Origin: Lentisphaeria bacterium UBA1724
GTDB lineage: Bacteria; Verrucomicrobiota; Lentisphaeria; Oligosphaerales; Oligosphaeraceae
Assembly (NCBI GenBank): GCA_002315885.1
Contig: DCIO01000069.1
Location: 23,839-35,700 of the forward strand
Length of the DNA: 11,862 nt
Direction: 5' to 3'
Shown: piece by piece, positions 1-7,212 of the stretch
How the letters are laid out: every line of letters starts with the position of its first letter
Position numbering within the stretch: position 1 is the stretch's first letter
Notes under the pieces: model-generated
Database searches by the model: none
What the model was told of the DNA's origin: nothing
The model's input: the letters and a program-made list of their open reading frames with translations, nothing else
Translations under genes and position numbers: made by a program

Positions 1-24
1 CTACCTTTGTGGGGAATACAGCGT

Positions 25-777
25 TCAGGAATTATTGTTAGGTGGTCTAACGATGCATTCCAGGAGTGTGCTGGCGGCGGTGGTGATGTGTCCTGATGTG
101 AAGCCCGCCTTGACGAGTTGTTTGTAGAAGGACTCGGTGAGCAGCCGCACCACCTTGCTGGGATTTCGGACGCTGGTCACCAGGAGTTTCTGGGCGGCCT
201 TTGCGTTGTCCTTGGAGCCATCTCTGGCGCTGTCCAGCAATTCCGTGGCATTCATTGCGAAATGCTGTTCCAGCAGTTCTGATGCCTTTGTGTTTTCCAC
301 GATGAGTGACACGAAAGGTCCCAGGAGTGAGAAGAGTTTTCTGCGGAGTGGGTCCTTGGACTGGCTGGGATCCTTTGCGCCGCCTGTGATGAGGTGTCCG
401 ATACGGTTTCCCTTGAAGTAGATGGGCATGGCGATAATCGGGAATTTCAGTCCTTTGATACCCGAGTCGATGTAGTTGATCTGGTGGATGCTACGCAACT
501 GGAAGAGGATGTTCTGAAGGCGGTCCGGCAATACCAGTGCCTCGCCATTTTTCAGGGGCGTTCCTTCCAGACCCACGGGGGCGCGGACGATGAAGAGTTC
601 TTTCTCTTCGTCCAGCAAAAGCAATGCCGCCTGGGTAGTGCCCATGAGCCGGCAGGTCAGGTCCACAATTTTGTAGAGGCCCTCATCGACCGAGTTGGTC
701 TCTTTGATGGCTTCGTTCAGGAGCACCAGGATGTCGATACTGCGCTCCAGTTGATTTTTCTCTTCGGGTTCGTTCAT
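25..777 (-). CDS. GAF-domain protein, function unknown
   Basis: A 250-residue soluble protein with no visible signal peptide or membrane segment. Residues about 10 to 165 have the shape of a GAF domain: an N-terminal helix (LERSIDILVLLNEAI), then SVDEGLYKIVDLTCRLMGTTQAALLLLDEE, a central strand pattern and the closing MPIYFKGNRIGHLITGG segment, followed by a long helix. GAF domains bind small ligands or act as dimerisation sensors, but no output domain (kinase, GGDEF, HTH) follows; residues 165 to 250 look helical and are not recognised. The ATG at 775-777 overlaps the TGA of holA by ATGA, so translation is probably coupled to holA. The start is supported by that overlap. What it senses, and whether it acts with the clamp loader, cannot be told from sequence. 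Confidence 0.85.
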   Translation of the reverse strand: MNEPEEKNQLERSIDILVLLNEAIKETNSVDEGLYKIVDLTCRLMGTTQAALLLLDEEKELFIVRAPVGLEGTPLKNGEALVLPDRLQNILFQLRSIHQINYIDSGIKGLKFPIIAMPIYFKGNRIGHLITGGAKDPSQSKDPLRRKLFSLLGPFVSLIVENTKASELLEQHFAMNATELLDSARDGSKDNAKAAQKLLVTSVRNPSKVVRLLTESFYKQLVKAGFTSGHITTAASTLLECIVRPPNNNS

Positions 778-1931
778 CTTCTCGGGGTGGTTCGGGGGAG
801 AATTTTCAGAAGGGCATTTTCCAGGGCCACGGGGGCGGTCACGCCGCCGGTATTCAAATCCAGCAGCGCGTCACGGATTGTGCAGATGGCGTGGATGATT
901 TCAGAGGGGGCGTAGTTTTTCGCCTGGTCGGCGGCGAATTTCGCCTTCCAGAGATTTCCTGTCGCGAAGGGTGCTTCTCCGCTGGCAATCAGTTCCCGTT
1001 TCTGTTCGGGGCTGAGGTTATCCAGGAAATTCTTGACATCGAAGCCGTTGTTCAGCTTCCGTTGTTGCATGAAGAGCCGCAGGAAGATGTAATTCTGGAA
1101 TTGGTGTCCCAGGGCATAGAGGAGCGAGCGGGCGACTCCCGCGGGGTCCTTGTCCATGGACATGAGTTTTTCCGCCAGGGAGAGTGATTCAGGCAGATTG
1201 CGGTTTCCCACGGGATCGGAGATGGCCCAGTTTTCCTGGTCGGCGTATGGACGGCAGAGGGTACGGACGGCCTCTGCGGAAATGGGCTGGTCTGTGCCGC
1301 CCATGTAGCAAATCAGCTTCTCGATTTCGCTTTCGATGAGTGTGGTGTCGTTTCCCAGGGCTTCGATGAGTGCCGCCTGTGCATCGTAGGAAAGGGTCAC
1401 ACCCTTTCGAGTGGTGATTTCCGCAATGCACTGGCGCATCTCTTCCACCAGCTTTTTGCCACGGGCGGGCTTTCTGTACCAGAATACCTCGCCGTGGGAC
1501 TTGCAGGCCTTCGCCAGGGCCTTCTTTTCATCGCAGTCGGGGCCCTCCAGAATCAAGAAGATGTCATCGGCCAGTGGCTTGGAGAGATACTCCGCCAACG
1601 CACGCAGCCCCATGGGGTCATGGCTTTCATCATCGGCTTTTTTCCCATCGGGTTCTAGGTCGAAGCCCGTGAATTGCTTCAGCCAGATGGTCTTGCTGCC
1701 TCCCATGAAGGGCGGTTCTCGGGTAGAGGAAATCGCCTGCCGGACGAGTTCGGGGCGCGGCCCCCGGTCGTCTTCCACAATAATGTCCACCGCGAAATCG
1801 CTGGGGTCCTCTCCCGCCAGTTGGCGGAAGAGCTCAGTGGCTTTCGCGTGTATGCGGACCTCGTCATCGCCCGAGATCAAAAAAAGATGTGTTTCTTTAG
1901 AGTTTGGCACGCGTGTACCATAATGCAACAA
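774..1931 (-). CDS. holA: DNA polymerase III subunit delta
   Basis: Delta subunit of the clamp-loader complex, which opens the beta sliding clamp during replication. The 385-residue length is slightly above the usual 330-350. Recognisable parts: the N-terminal strand and loop HLFLISGDDE (residues 15-24), a first AAA+-like domain that as usual for delta lacks a Walker A motif, a central segment LILEGPDCDEKKALAKACKSHG, the hallmark linker helix AALIEALGNDTTLIESEIEKL, and the C-terminal collar region from about residue 250 with SLLYALGHQFQNYIFLRL. The given start is a TTG at 1929-1931 without a clear Shine-Dalgarno site; a GTG at 1908-1910 would remove seven residues and places the conserved first strand closer to the N-terminus, so the true start is open. 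It is the first gene of a minus-strand pair and diverges from the UDPGP gene. Confidence 0.9.
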   Translation of the reverse strand: MLHYGTRVPNSKETHLFLISGDDEVRIHAKATELFRQLAGEDPSDFAVDIIVEDDRGPRPELVRQAISSTREPPFMGGSKTIWLKQFTGFDLEPDGKKADDESHDPMGLRALAEYLSKPLADDIFLILEGPDCDEKKALAKACKSHGEVFWYRKPARGKKLVEEMRQCIAEITTRKGVTLSYDAQAALIEALGNDTTLIESEIEKLICYMGGTDQPISAEAVRTLCRPYADQENWAISDPVGNRNLPESLSLAEKLMSMDKDPAGVARSLLYALGHQFQNYIFLRLFMQQRKLNNGFDVKNFLDNLSPEQKRELIASGEAPFATGNLWKAKFAADQAKNYAPSEIIHAICTIRDALLDLNTGGVTAPVALENALLKILPRTTPRR

Positions 1932-2051
1932 GGGGGATTTTCACTGCATTTGGCGGGGCAGGAATCAGGATTTGGCGGGGCGCACGGGTAAAAGGAATTA
2001 TGTTATGCATATTACAATTTCATCATAAACATACAATTCGGAATTCCCATC
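1932..2051. promoter_or_regulatory. Divergent intergenic region with 12-bp direct repeat
   Basis: This 120-bp gap separates holA (minus) from the UDPGP gene (plus), so it should hold two opposing promoters. The exact 12-mer ATTTGGCGGGGC occurs at 1948-1959 and 1970-1981, a 22-bp period that puts both copies on about the same helix face. Downstream, TACAAT at 2013-2018 resembles a -10 box for the plus-strand gene, but no good -35 lies at the expected distance. No Shine-Dalgarno precedes the ATG at 2052. Promoter calls here are weak; the repeat itself is certain. Confidence 0.4.
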
Positions 2052-3488
2052 ATGTCCAGATATACGAAAGAAGAACTTTTGACGATTTTGGCACCCGTCG
2101 GGCAGGAACACCTGTTGCGTTTCTGGGAGCAATTGGATGACGCGCAGCGTGATGAACTGGGGGGGCAGATTTCCTCGATTCGTTGGAGCGAGGTCTCCCA
2201 ATGGATACATGACGCCCTCCACGGCGGCGAGTCTACGGGCATTCCTTTTGACAAGTTGGTTCCCGCGCCCTACGTCCCGTTGAAGCCCCAGAGTGGAAGT
2301 GAGTCCGTGGGCTATTCGGAGGCATTTGCCACAGGCGAGCGGTTGTTGCGCCAGGGCAAAGTCGCTGGTTTCACAGTGGCGGGTGGTCAGGGGACCCGTC
2401 TGGGCTACGATGGCCCCAAGGGGACCTATTGTTTCTCTCCTGTCCGCAACAAGGCGCTCTTCCAGTATTTTGCGGAGGCACTTCTGCGGAACATGGCGAA
2501 ATACGACTGCGTGATTCCCTGGTATATCATGACTAGCCCCGCCAATCACCAGGCCACGGTGGAGTTCTTCCAGGCCAACGACTTTTTCGGGCTGGACTCC
2601 GCAAATGTCCGCTTCTTTACCCAAGGGCAGCTCCCTGGCTTTGACCAGAATGGCAAGGCAATCCTGGAGGCACCAGGACGCCTGGCACTCTTCGCCAATG
2701 GCCACGGCGGAACTCTGGCCGCTCTGCGGGATTCCGGGACGCTGGACGACATGGAGAAGCGCGGCGTAGAGTATCTGGCATATTGGCAGGTGGACAACCC
2801 CCTGGTCTCCGTCTGCGATCCGCTCTTCCTGGGGCTGCACCACCTCTCTGGCTCCGAAATGAGCTCTCGCGCACTGATCAAGCGTGACCCCATGGAAAAG
2901 CTGGGGCACTTCTGCCTGCTGGACGGGAAGTTGATTATTGTGGAATACTCCGATATGCCCAGCGAACTGCTGAACAAGACCGACGAAAATGGCCTTTTGA
3001 GCTTCCGCGCGGGCTCTCCCGCCATCCATGTCATCAGCCGTCAGTTCATTCGGAATCTCACCAATGGCACTCTGGCGCTGAAGCCCCATCGTGCATTGAA
3101 AAAAATCAGCTATGTGGATGAGAATGGCGCTTTGGTGAAGCCCGAGGCCCCCAATGGCATCAAGCTGGAATTCTTCATTTTCGACGCGCTGCCCTTTGCC
3201 AAGTCTCCGCTAATTCTGGAGGCCGACCGCGCCGAGCAGTTCGCCGCCATCAAGAATCCCTCCGGCAGCGATTCTCCCGAGTCCTGCCGTCACGACTTGC
3301 AGGAGCGCACTGCCAAGTGGCTGGAAGCCGCAGGAGTGAAGGTTCCCCGCAAGGCGGATGGCGCGTTGGATTGCGTCATTGAGATCTCCCTGAAGCGCGC
3401 GGTGAGTGCGGCGGATATCGCGGAGTTGGTGAAAGCGGGTGAGATACCTGGGGAACTCGAAGCCCAGAGCTCCTTTGTTTTGGACTAG
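2052..3488 (+). CDS. UDPGP-family UDP-sugar pyrophosphorylase
   Basis: A 478-residue nucleotidyltransferase of the eukaryote-like UDPGP family (UAP/AGX type), which transfers UMP from UTP to a sugar-1-phosphate, most likely N-acetylglucosamine-1-phosphate, giving UDP-GlcNAc for peptidoglycan and lipid A. Visible motifs: nucleotide loop GGQGTRLG (111-118) followed by PKG (122-124); MTS (160-162); ANGHGG (215-220); VDN (247-249); EFFIFDALP (373-381) and the KNPSGSDSP segment near 401. The VDN and MTS motifs and the overall length match UAP-type enzymes; the exact sugar (GlcNAc, GalNAc or glucose) cannot be fixed from these. ATG at 2052 lacks a good ribosome-binding site but matches the family N-terminus. 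First gene of a plus-strand operon: the acyltransferase begins 7 bp after its TAG. Confidence 0.88.
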   Translation: MSRYTKEELLTILAPVGQEHLLRFWEQLDDAQRDELGGQISSIRWSEVSQWIHDALHGGESTGIPFDKLVPAPYVPLKPQSGSESVGYSEAFATGERLLRQGKVAGFTVAGGQGTRLGYDGPKGTYCFSPVRNKALFQYFAEALLRNMAKYDCVIPWYIMTSPANHQATVEFFQANDFFGLDSANVRFFTQGQLPGFDQNGKAILEAPGRLALFANGHGGTLAALRDSGTLDDMEKRGVEYLAYWQVDNPLVSVCDPLFLGLHHLSGSEMSSRALIKRDPMEKLGHFCLLDGKLIIVEYSDMPSELLNKTDENGLLSFRAGSPAIHVISRQFIRNLTNGTLALKPHRALKKISYVDENGALVKPEAPNGIKLEFFIFDALPFAKSPLILEADRAEQFAAIKNPSGSDSPESCRHDLQERTAKWLEAAGVKVPRKADGALDCVIEISLKRAVSAADIAELVKAGEIPGELEAQSSFVLD

Positions 3489-3494
3489 TATTCT

Positions 3495-4496
3495 GTGGCG
3501 AAAGAACGCAAGCCATCCTGGATTGAACGCCTGGGCGTCGCCATCGGGAAGTCTCTCCTGCCGGTGATTTTCTTCCTGTGGGGGGATTTGTCTCCCCGTG
3601 CCGTGCGTCTCTGGGCGTGGATTTTCTGGGTATTGGCCTGGCCTTTCCAATGGAGTGACCGTCGTGTGATTCGCCAGAATCTCCTGGTCGCTTTCCCGGA
3701 AAAATCCGAGTGGGAGCGCCGTCGGATTGGTCGGGAATCCCAATTGCATTTCATTGGGACTGCGTTGGATTGGCTGCACACGCTGAAGCATCCCGAATCC
3801 GCAGAAGAACGCCTGGAAAAGACACCGGAGTTTGTGAAAAATTGCACCGCATCCAATCCCTCGGGGAAGAGCCCCTCAGCCATTTATTGCACGCTGCATT
3901 TGGGCAATTGGGAGACCGCGTCCCGAATTTCTTATTTGACGGGTCGTCCTGGTGCCGTGGTGGTGGCGCGTTTCAAGGTGGAGTGGTTCAATGATTTGGC
4001 AAAACGCCTGCGCACTGACGCGGATGACACTACGGTGATTCAGCGGGATGGCGCGGCGCGGGGTGTACTGCAGGCATTGGATGCGGGGCGGAATGTGGGT
4101 ATCCTCATTGACCAGAATGTCTCTCCACGCCAGGGCGGCATCTATCAGAATTTCTTCGGGCTTCCCGCCACCACCTCGCGGTTGCCCGCATACGCGGCGC
4201 GAAAACGCCAGGTGCCGCTCTATGTGGTCGCCTGCATCAAACGACCTGACGGTGCCTTCTTCATGGATTATTGCCCCATGGAGAAGAATGCCTGGGAATA
4301 CGACTCCGACGAGGCACTGACTGCCGCGGTATTCCGTGCGTACGAGGAGTTGATTCGCCGTCATCCCGAACAATACCTGTGGAGTTATCGCCGCTGGCGG
4401 TCCATTCCCGCGAATACGCCGTCCACCATCGTTGCGAAATTCCCATCCTACGCCGTGCAGAAGAAATACACCTGTCCCGAGGAGCTCTTTTCATGA
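3495..4496 (+). CDS. LpxL/HtrB-family lysophospholipid (lipid A) acyltransferase
   Basis: A 333-residue member of the bacterial lipid A late acyltransferase family, which adds secondary acyl chains to lipid A precursors at the inner face of the cytoplasmic membrane. One hydrophobic stretch (about residues 20-50, LLPVIFFLWG then AWIFWVLAW) could anchor the protein. The NLLVAFPEKSEWERRRI segment (62-78) matches the family's entry motif; the catalytic HX4E dyad is H135...E140 in LHLGNWETA; ILIDQ (203-207) and NFFGLPATTSRLPAYAAR (219-236) are the acyl-acceptor region; PEQYLWSYRRWR (291-302) is the typical end of the fold. Start is GTG at 3495. It overlaps folB by ATGA. Which acyl chain and acceptor it uses is not readable; phosphatidylinositol mannoside acyltransferases share this fold, but the lpxC-like gene nearby favours lipid A. 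Confidence 0.87.
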   Translation: MAKERKPSWIERLGVAIGKSLLPVIFFLWGDLSPRAVRLWAWIFWVLAWPFQWSDRRVIRQNLLVAFPEKSEWERRRIGRESQLHFIGTALDWLHTLKHPESAEERLEKTPEFVKNCTASNPSGKSPSAIYCTLHLGNWETASRISYLTGRPGAVVVARFKVEWFNDLAKRLRTDADDTTVIQRDGAARGVLQALDAGRNVGILIDQNVSPRQGGIYQNFFGLPATTSRLPAYAARKRQVPLYVVACIKRPDGAFFMDYCPMEKNAWEYDSDEALTAAVFRAYEELIRRHPEQYLWSYRRWRSIPANTPSTIVAKFPSYAVQKKYTCPEELFS

Positions 4497-4852
4497 ATAT
4501 GGATCAGATTACCATTGCGAATTTGAGATGCACCAGCCATATCGGGTGCAAGGAAGAAGAACGCAAATTGCCCCAGGCGCTGATTGTCACCGCCGTGGTC
4601 TACCTGGATACCGCGGAAGCCGCCCAGAGCGACGACCTGGAAAAGACGGTGAACTACGCGCATTTGGCAAAGACGATCATCCGTCGTTGCGAGGAATCCA
4701 CCTGCCAGTTGATTGAGACCCTGGCGCAGAATCTGGTCCAGGCGTGCCTGGAGGCCTCTCCGCGAGTCCAGAAGGCAACCATCGAAATCAAAAAGCCCGC
4801 AGGCATGCCCAATGGCGATTACGCCGCAATCTGCATTACCAGGAGCCGTTAA
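4493..4852 (+). CDS. folB: Dihydroneopterin aldolase
   Basis: Converts 7,8-dihydroneopterin to 6-hydroxymethyl-7,8-dihydropterin and glycolaldehyde in cytosolic folate synthesis. At 119 residues it has the usual length. Family features: start MDQITIANLRCTSHIGCKEEER with the pterin-binding glutamate region, DLEKTVNYAHLAK (substrate Tyr region), LIETLAQNLV, and the final KPAGMPNGDYAAICITRSR carrying the KP signature. The ATG at 4493-4495 overlaps the TGA of the acyltransferase; the open frame extends much further upstream (to 4271), but that part lies inside the acyltransferase and is not family-like. A second ATG at 4499 is possible. Folate biosynthesis is functionally unrelated to the neighbours, so this looks like simple translational coupling in a mixed operon. 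Confidence 0.9.
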   Translation: MNMDQITIANLRCTSHIGCKEEERKLPQALIVTAVVYLDTAEAAQSDDLEKTVNYAHLAKTIIRRCEESTCQLIETLAQNLVQACLEASPRVQKATIEIKKPAGMPNGDYAAICITRSR

Positions 4853-4986
4853 GGGGAGGTTTTCCGCGGAAGAGCGCGTCCTCCCAAAAAAATCCCCGTG
4901 GTGCTCAGATAGGAATTTTTGTTGTATATTCTCTTTAGAGTTTTCGTTTTTCCCATAACCTCATTTACCAAGAGACACAATTCATC
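4853..4986 (+). promoter_or_regulatory. Intergenic region with candidate promoter for the oxidoreductase operon
   Basis: This 134-bp gap separates folB from the first oxidoreductase and is AT-rich in its second half. TATATT at 4925-4930 is a candidate -10, but no TTGACA-like -35 sits 17 bp upstream. An inverted repeat GGGAGG (4854-4859) / CCTCCC (4880-4885) directly follows folB; it is followed by A rather than T, so it does not look like a standard intrinsic terminator for plus-strand transcription. The evidence that a new transcript starts here is mainly the gap length and composition. Confidence 0.35.
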
Positions 4987-6108
4987 ATGGCTACTGCAAA
5001 GACCGCATCCAAGAAGAAGTCTTCTGTCATCACCGCCCCCAAGTCCAACAAGATTCGCCTGGCCTTCATCGGGACTGGCGGTATCAGCGCCTCCCATCTG
5101 GATGCACTGCGCCAACTGCCTCAATATGAAATCGTTGCGGGTTGCGATATCAAGCCCGAGCGTAATACCTGGTTCAAGGCCCATGACATTTGCCAGAATG
5201 CCAATACTTACACCGACTTCAACGAAATGCTGAAGAAGGAGAAGATTGACGCGGTGGATGTCTGCACCCCCAACGGCGTCCACGCACCCGCCACCATCGC
5301 CGCGCTGAATGCGGGTTGCCACGTGATTTGCGAGAAGCCCATGGCCATGAATCCCAAGGAATGCGAGGCCATGTGCGCCGCCGCCGAAAAGGCCGGCAAG
5401 TTGCTGGAGATTGGTTTCCAGTGGCGTTACCATCCCTCCACCCTGATGTGCATGCGTGCCATCAAGGAGGGCGTGCTGGGTGACATCCTCTACGTCAAAG
5501 TCCACGCCATGCGTCGTCGTGGTGTGCCCAACTGGGGCGTCTTCGGCCAGAAGGCACTGCAGGGCGGCGGTCCCATGATCGACATCGGCGTCCACCAGAT
5601 TGAGTCTGCCCACTGTGCCATTGGTCAGCCCAAGCCCGTGGCGGCTTCCGGCAAGACCTGGACCTTCCTGGGTGACAAGCCCTCCAAGGTGGTCTCCATG
5701 TGGCCCAACTGGGATTACAAGACCTACACCGTGGAAGACCTCTGCGTGGGACAGGTCCGTTTTGAGAACGGCATCCTGATGCAGATCGAGAGTGCCTTCT
5801 GCTCCCACCTGGAGGAGAACGAGTACCTGAATTGGGAAGTCATGGGCACCAAGGGCGGCTTCAATTTCCGTGACAACACCATCTATCACGACATGGCGGG
5901 TACCATGGTCAATTCCAAGGCCGCCTACCTGCCCATCGGCAATGCCTGGGACCAGTTCTTCATCAACAAACTGCAGAATTTCTCCGACGCCATCCTCAAG
6001 GGCACTCCTCTGGGTGCGGATGGTCAGGAAGGCACTGCGGTCCAGAAGATCATCGATGGTCTCTATCGTTCTGCCGCGAAGGGCGGTGTGGAAGTCGCCA
6101 TCAAATAA
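4987..6108 (+). CDS. Gfo/Idh/MocA-family NAD(P)-dependent oxidoreductase (copy 1)
   Basis: A 373-residue sugar-type dehydrogenase of the glucose-fructose oxidoreductase / inositol dehydrogenase family. After a Lys-, Ala- and Ser-rich N-terminal tail (about residues 1-22) comes the Rossmann fold with FIGTGGIS (27-34) and acidic residue D54 after strand two, then CTPNGVHAPATIAALNAG, the EKP motif with catalytic lysine (E116-K117-P118), and GGGPMIDIGVHQIE with D199 and H203, the usual proton-relay pair. The C-terminal half is the alpha/beta substrate domain. Start: ATG at 4987, 22 residues longer at the N-terminus than needed for the fold; the tail could be trimmed but no better start is seen. 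The next gene is a paralog 24 bp downstream. Substrate unknown: UDP-sugars, inositols and aminosugars are all used by relatives. Confidence 0.9.
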   Translation: MATAKTASKKKSSVITAPKSNKIRLAFIGTGGISASHLDALRQLPQYEIVAGCDIKPERNTWFKAHDICQNANTYTDFNEMLKKEKIDAVDVCTPNGVHAPATIAALNAGCHVICEKPMAMNPKECEAMCAAAEKAGKLLEIGFQWRYHPSTLMCMRAIKEGVLGDILYVKVHAMRRRGVPNWGVFGQKALQGGGPMIDIGVHQIESAHCAIGQPKPVAASGKTWTFLGDKPSKVVSMWPNWDYKTYTVEDLCVGQVRFENGILMQIESAFCSHLEENEYLNWEVMGTKGGFNFRDNTIYHDMAGTMVNSKAAYLPIGNAWDQFFINKLQNFSDAILKGTPLGADGQEGTAVQKIIDGLYRSAAKGGVEVAIK

Positions 6109-6132
6109 CTACGTTTTACAGGAGAAGCCATC

Positions 6133-7212
6133 ATGAAGAAAGCCTCTGCCGCACCGAAGAAGCTCCGTGTCGCAATCATTGGCACGGGTAATATCTCCCG
6201 TTGCCACATCGCCGCATTCCAGTATATGCCCGAGGTGGAGATTGTGGCGGGGTGCGATATCAAGCCCGAACGCCTGGCCTGGTTCAAACAACAGCCTGGT
6301 TGCCAGAATGCCTCCACCTACGAGGACTACAGCAAGATGCTCAAGGCGGAGAAATTCGACATCGTGGATGTCTGCACTCCCAACGGCGTCCACGCCCCCG
6401 CCGCAATCGCCGCCCTGAAAGCGGGTTGCCACGTGATGGTGGAGAAGCCCATGGCCATGAATCCCGAGGAATGCCAGGCCATGAATGACGCCGCGAAGAA
6501 GGCGAAGAAACTCCTGGCTTGTGGTTTCCAGATTCGCTATACGCCGGTGGTGCAGATGTGCAAGCGTGCGGTGAACGAGGGGCTGCTGGGTGACATCCTC
6601 TACGTCAAAGTCCACGCCATGCGTCGTCGTGGCGTGCCCAACTGGGGCGTCTTCGGCCGGAAGGATTTGCAGGGCGGTGGCCCCATGATTGACATCGGCG
6701 TCCACCAGATCGAGTCCGCCCACTATGCCATGGGCGAGCCCAAGCCCGTGGCCGCCACGGGCCGCACCTGGACTTTCCTGGGCAACAAGCCCTCCAATGT
6801 GGTCTCCGTATGGCCCAATTGGGATTACAAGACCTACACCGTGGAAGATCTCTGCGTGGGGCAGGTCCGCTTCGAAAATGGCACCCTGATGCAGATCGAG
6901 AGCGCATTCTGCTCCCACTTGGAAAAGGATACCGCATACTGGGAAATCATGGGCACCAAAGGCGGCTTCAGCACGCTGGACGGCACCCTCTACCACGATA
7001 TGGCGGGCACCATGGTCAATTCCCAGGCGGGCTTCCTGCCTCCACATCCCTCGCCCGCGGATTTCGTATCCAAACTCCGTGATTTCACCACCGCGATTCT
7101 GACGGGCTCCCCGCTGACTTCCTCCGGTCTGGAGGGTATGGCAGTCCAGAAGATCATCGATGGTCTCTACCGCTCTGCCGACAAGGGCGGCAAGGAAGTC
7201 GCAATCCTGTGA
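6133..7212 (+). CDS. Gfo/Idh/MocA-family NAD(P)-dependent oxidoreductase (copy 2)
   Basis: A 359-residue paralog of the preceding gene. Rossmann motif IIGTGNIS (15-22), EKP with K105 (104-106), and GGGPMIDIGVHQIE with D187 and H191 are all intact, so both copies should be catalytic. From about residue 152 to 263 it matches copy 1 almost residue for residue, including RRRGVPNWGVFG and TWTFLG...KPS...WPNWDYKTYTVEDLCVGQVRFENG, whereas the N-terminal tail and the last 80 residues differ. A clear Shine-Dalgarno (AGGAG about 8 bp before ATG 6133) marks the start. Its TGA overlaps the GTG of the lpxC-like gene (GTGA). Two non-identical adjacent copies suggest either a heteromer or split substrate or cofactor preference, which the sequence does not decide. 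Confidence 0.9.
   Translation: MKKASAAPKKLRVAIIGTGNISRCHIAAFQYMPEVEIVAGCDIKPERLAWFKQQPGCQNASTYEDYSKMLKAEKFDIVDVCTPNGVHAPAAIAALKAGCHVMVEKPMAMNPEECQAMNDAAKKAKKLLACGFQIRYTPVVQMCKRAVNEGLLGDILYVKVHAMRRRGVPNWGVFGRKDLQGGGPMIDIGVHQIESAHYAMGEPKPVAATGRTWTFLGNKPSNVVSVWPNWDYKTYTVEDLCVGQVRFENGTLMQIESAFCSHLEKDTAYWEIMGTKGGFSTLDGTLYHDMAGTMVNSQAGFLPPHPSPADFVSKLRDFTTAILTGSPLTSSGLEGMAVQKIIDGLYRSADKGGKEVAIL

Noticed and set aside
1998..3089. 363-residue open frame on the minus strand opposite the UDPGP gene
   Set aside because: It is antisense to a clear enzyme gene with intact motifs and shows no recognisable domain.
4271..4492. N-terminal extension of the folB frame upstream of 4493
   Set aside because: It lies wholly inside the acyltransferase gene, is not family-like, and the ATG at 4493 gives a full-length FolB.
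4854..4892. GGGAGG/CCTCCC inverted repeat as intrinsic terminator of folB
   Set aside because: It has a 20-base loop, a weak 6-bp stem and is followed by A instead of T on the coding strand.
4849..5889. Long minus-strand open frame opposite oxidoreductase copy 1, and a similar one opposite copy 2 (6109-7437)
   Set aside because: Both arise from the third-position GC bias of the real genes; their similarity to each other reflects only the similarity of the paralogs.
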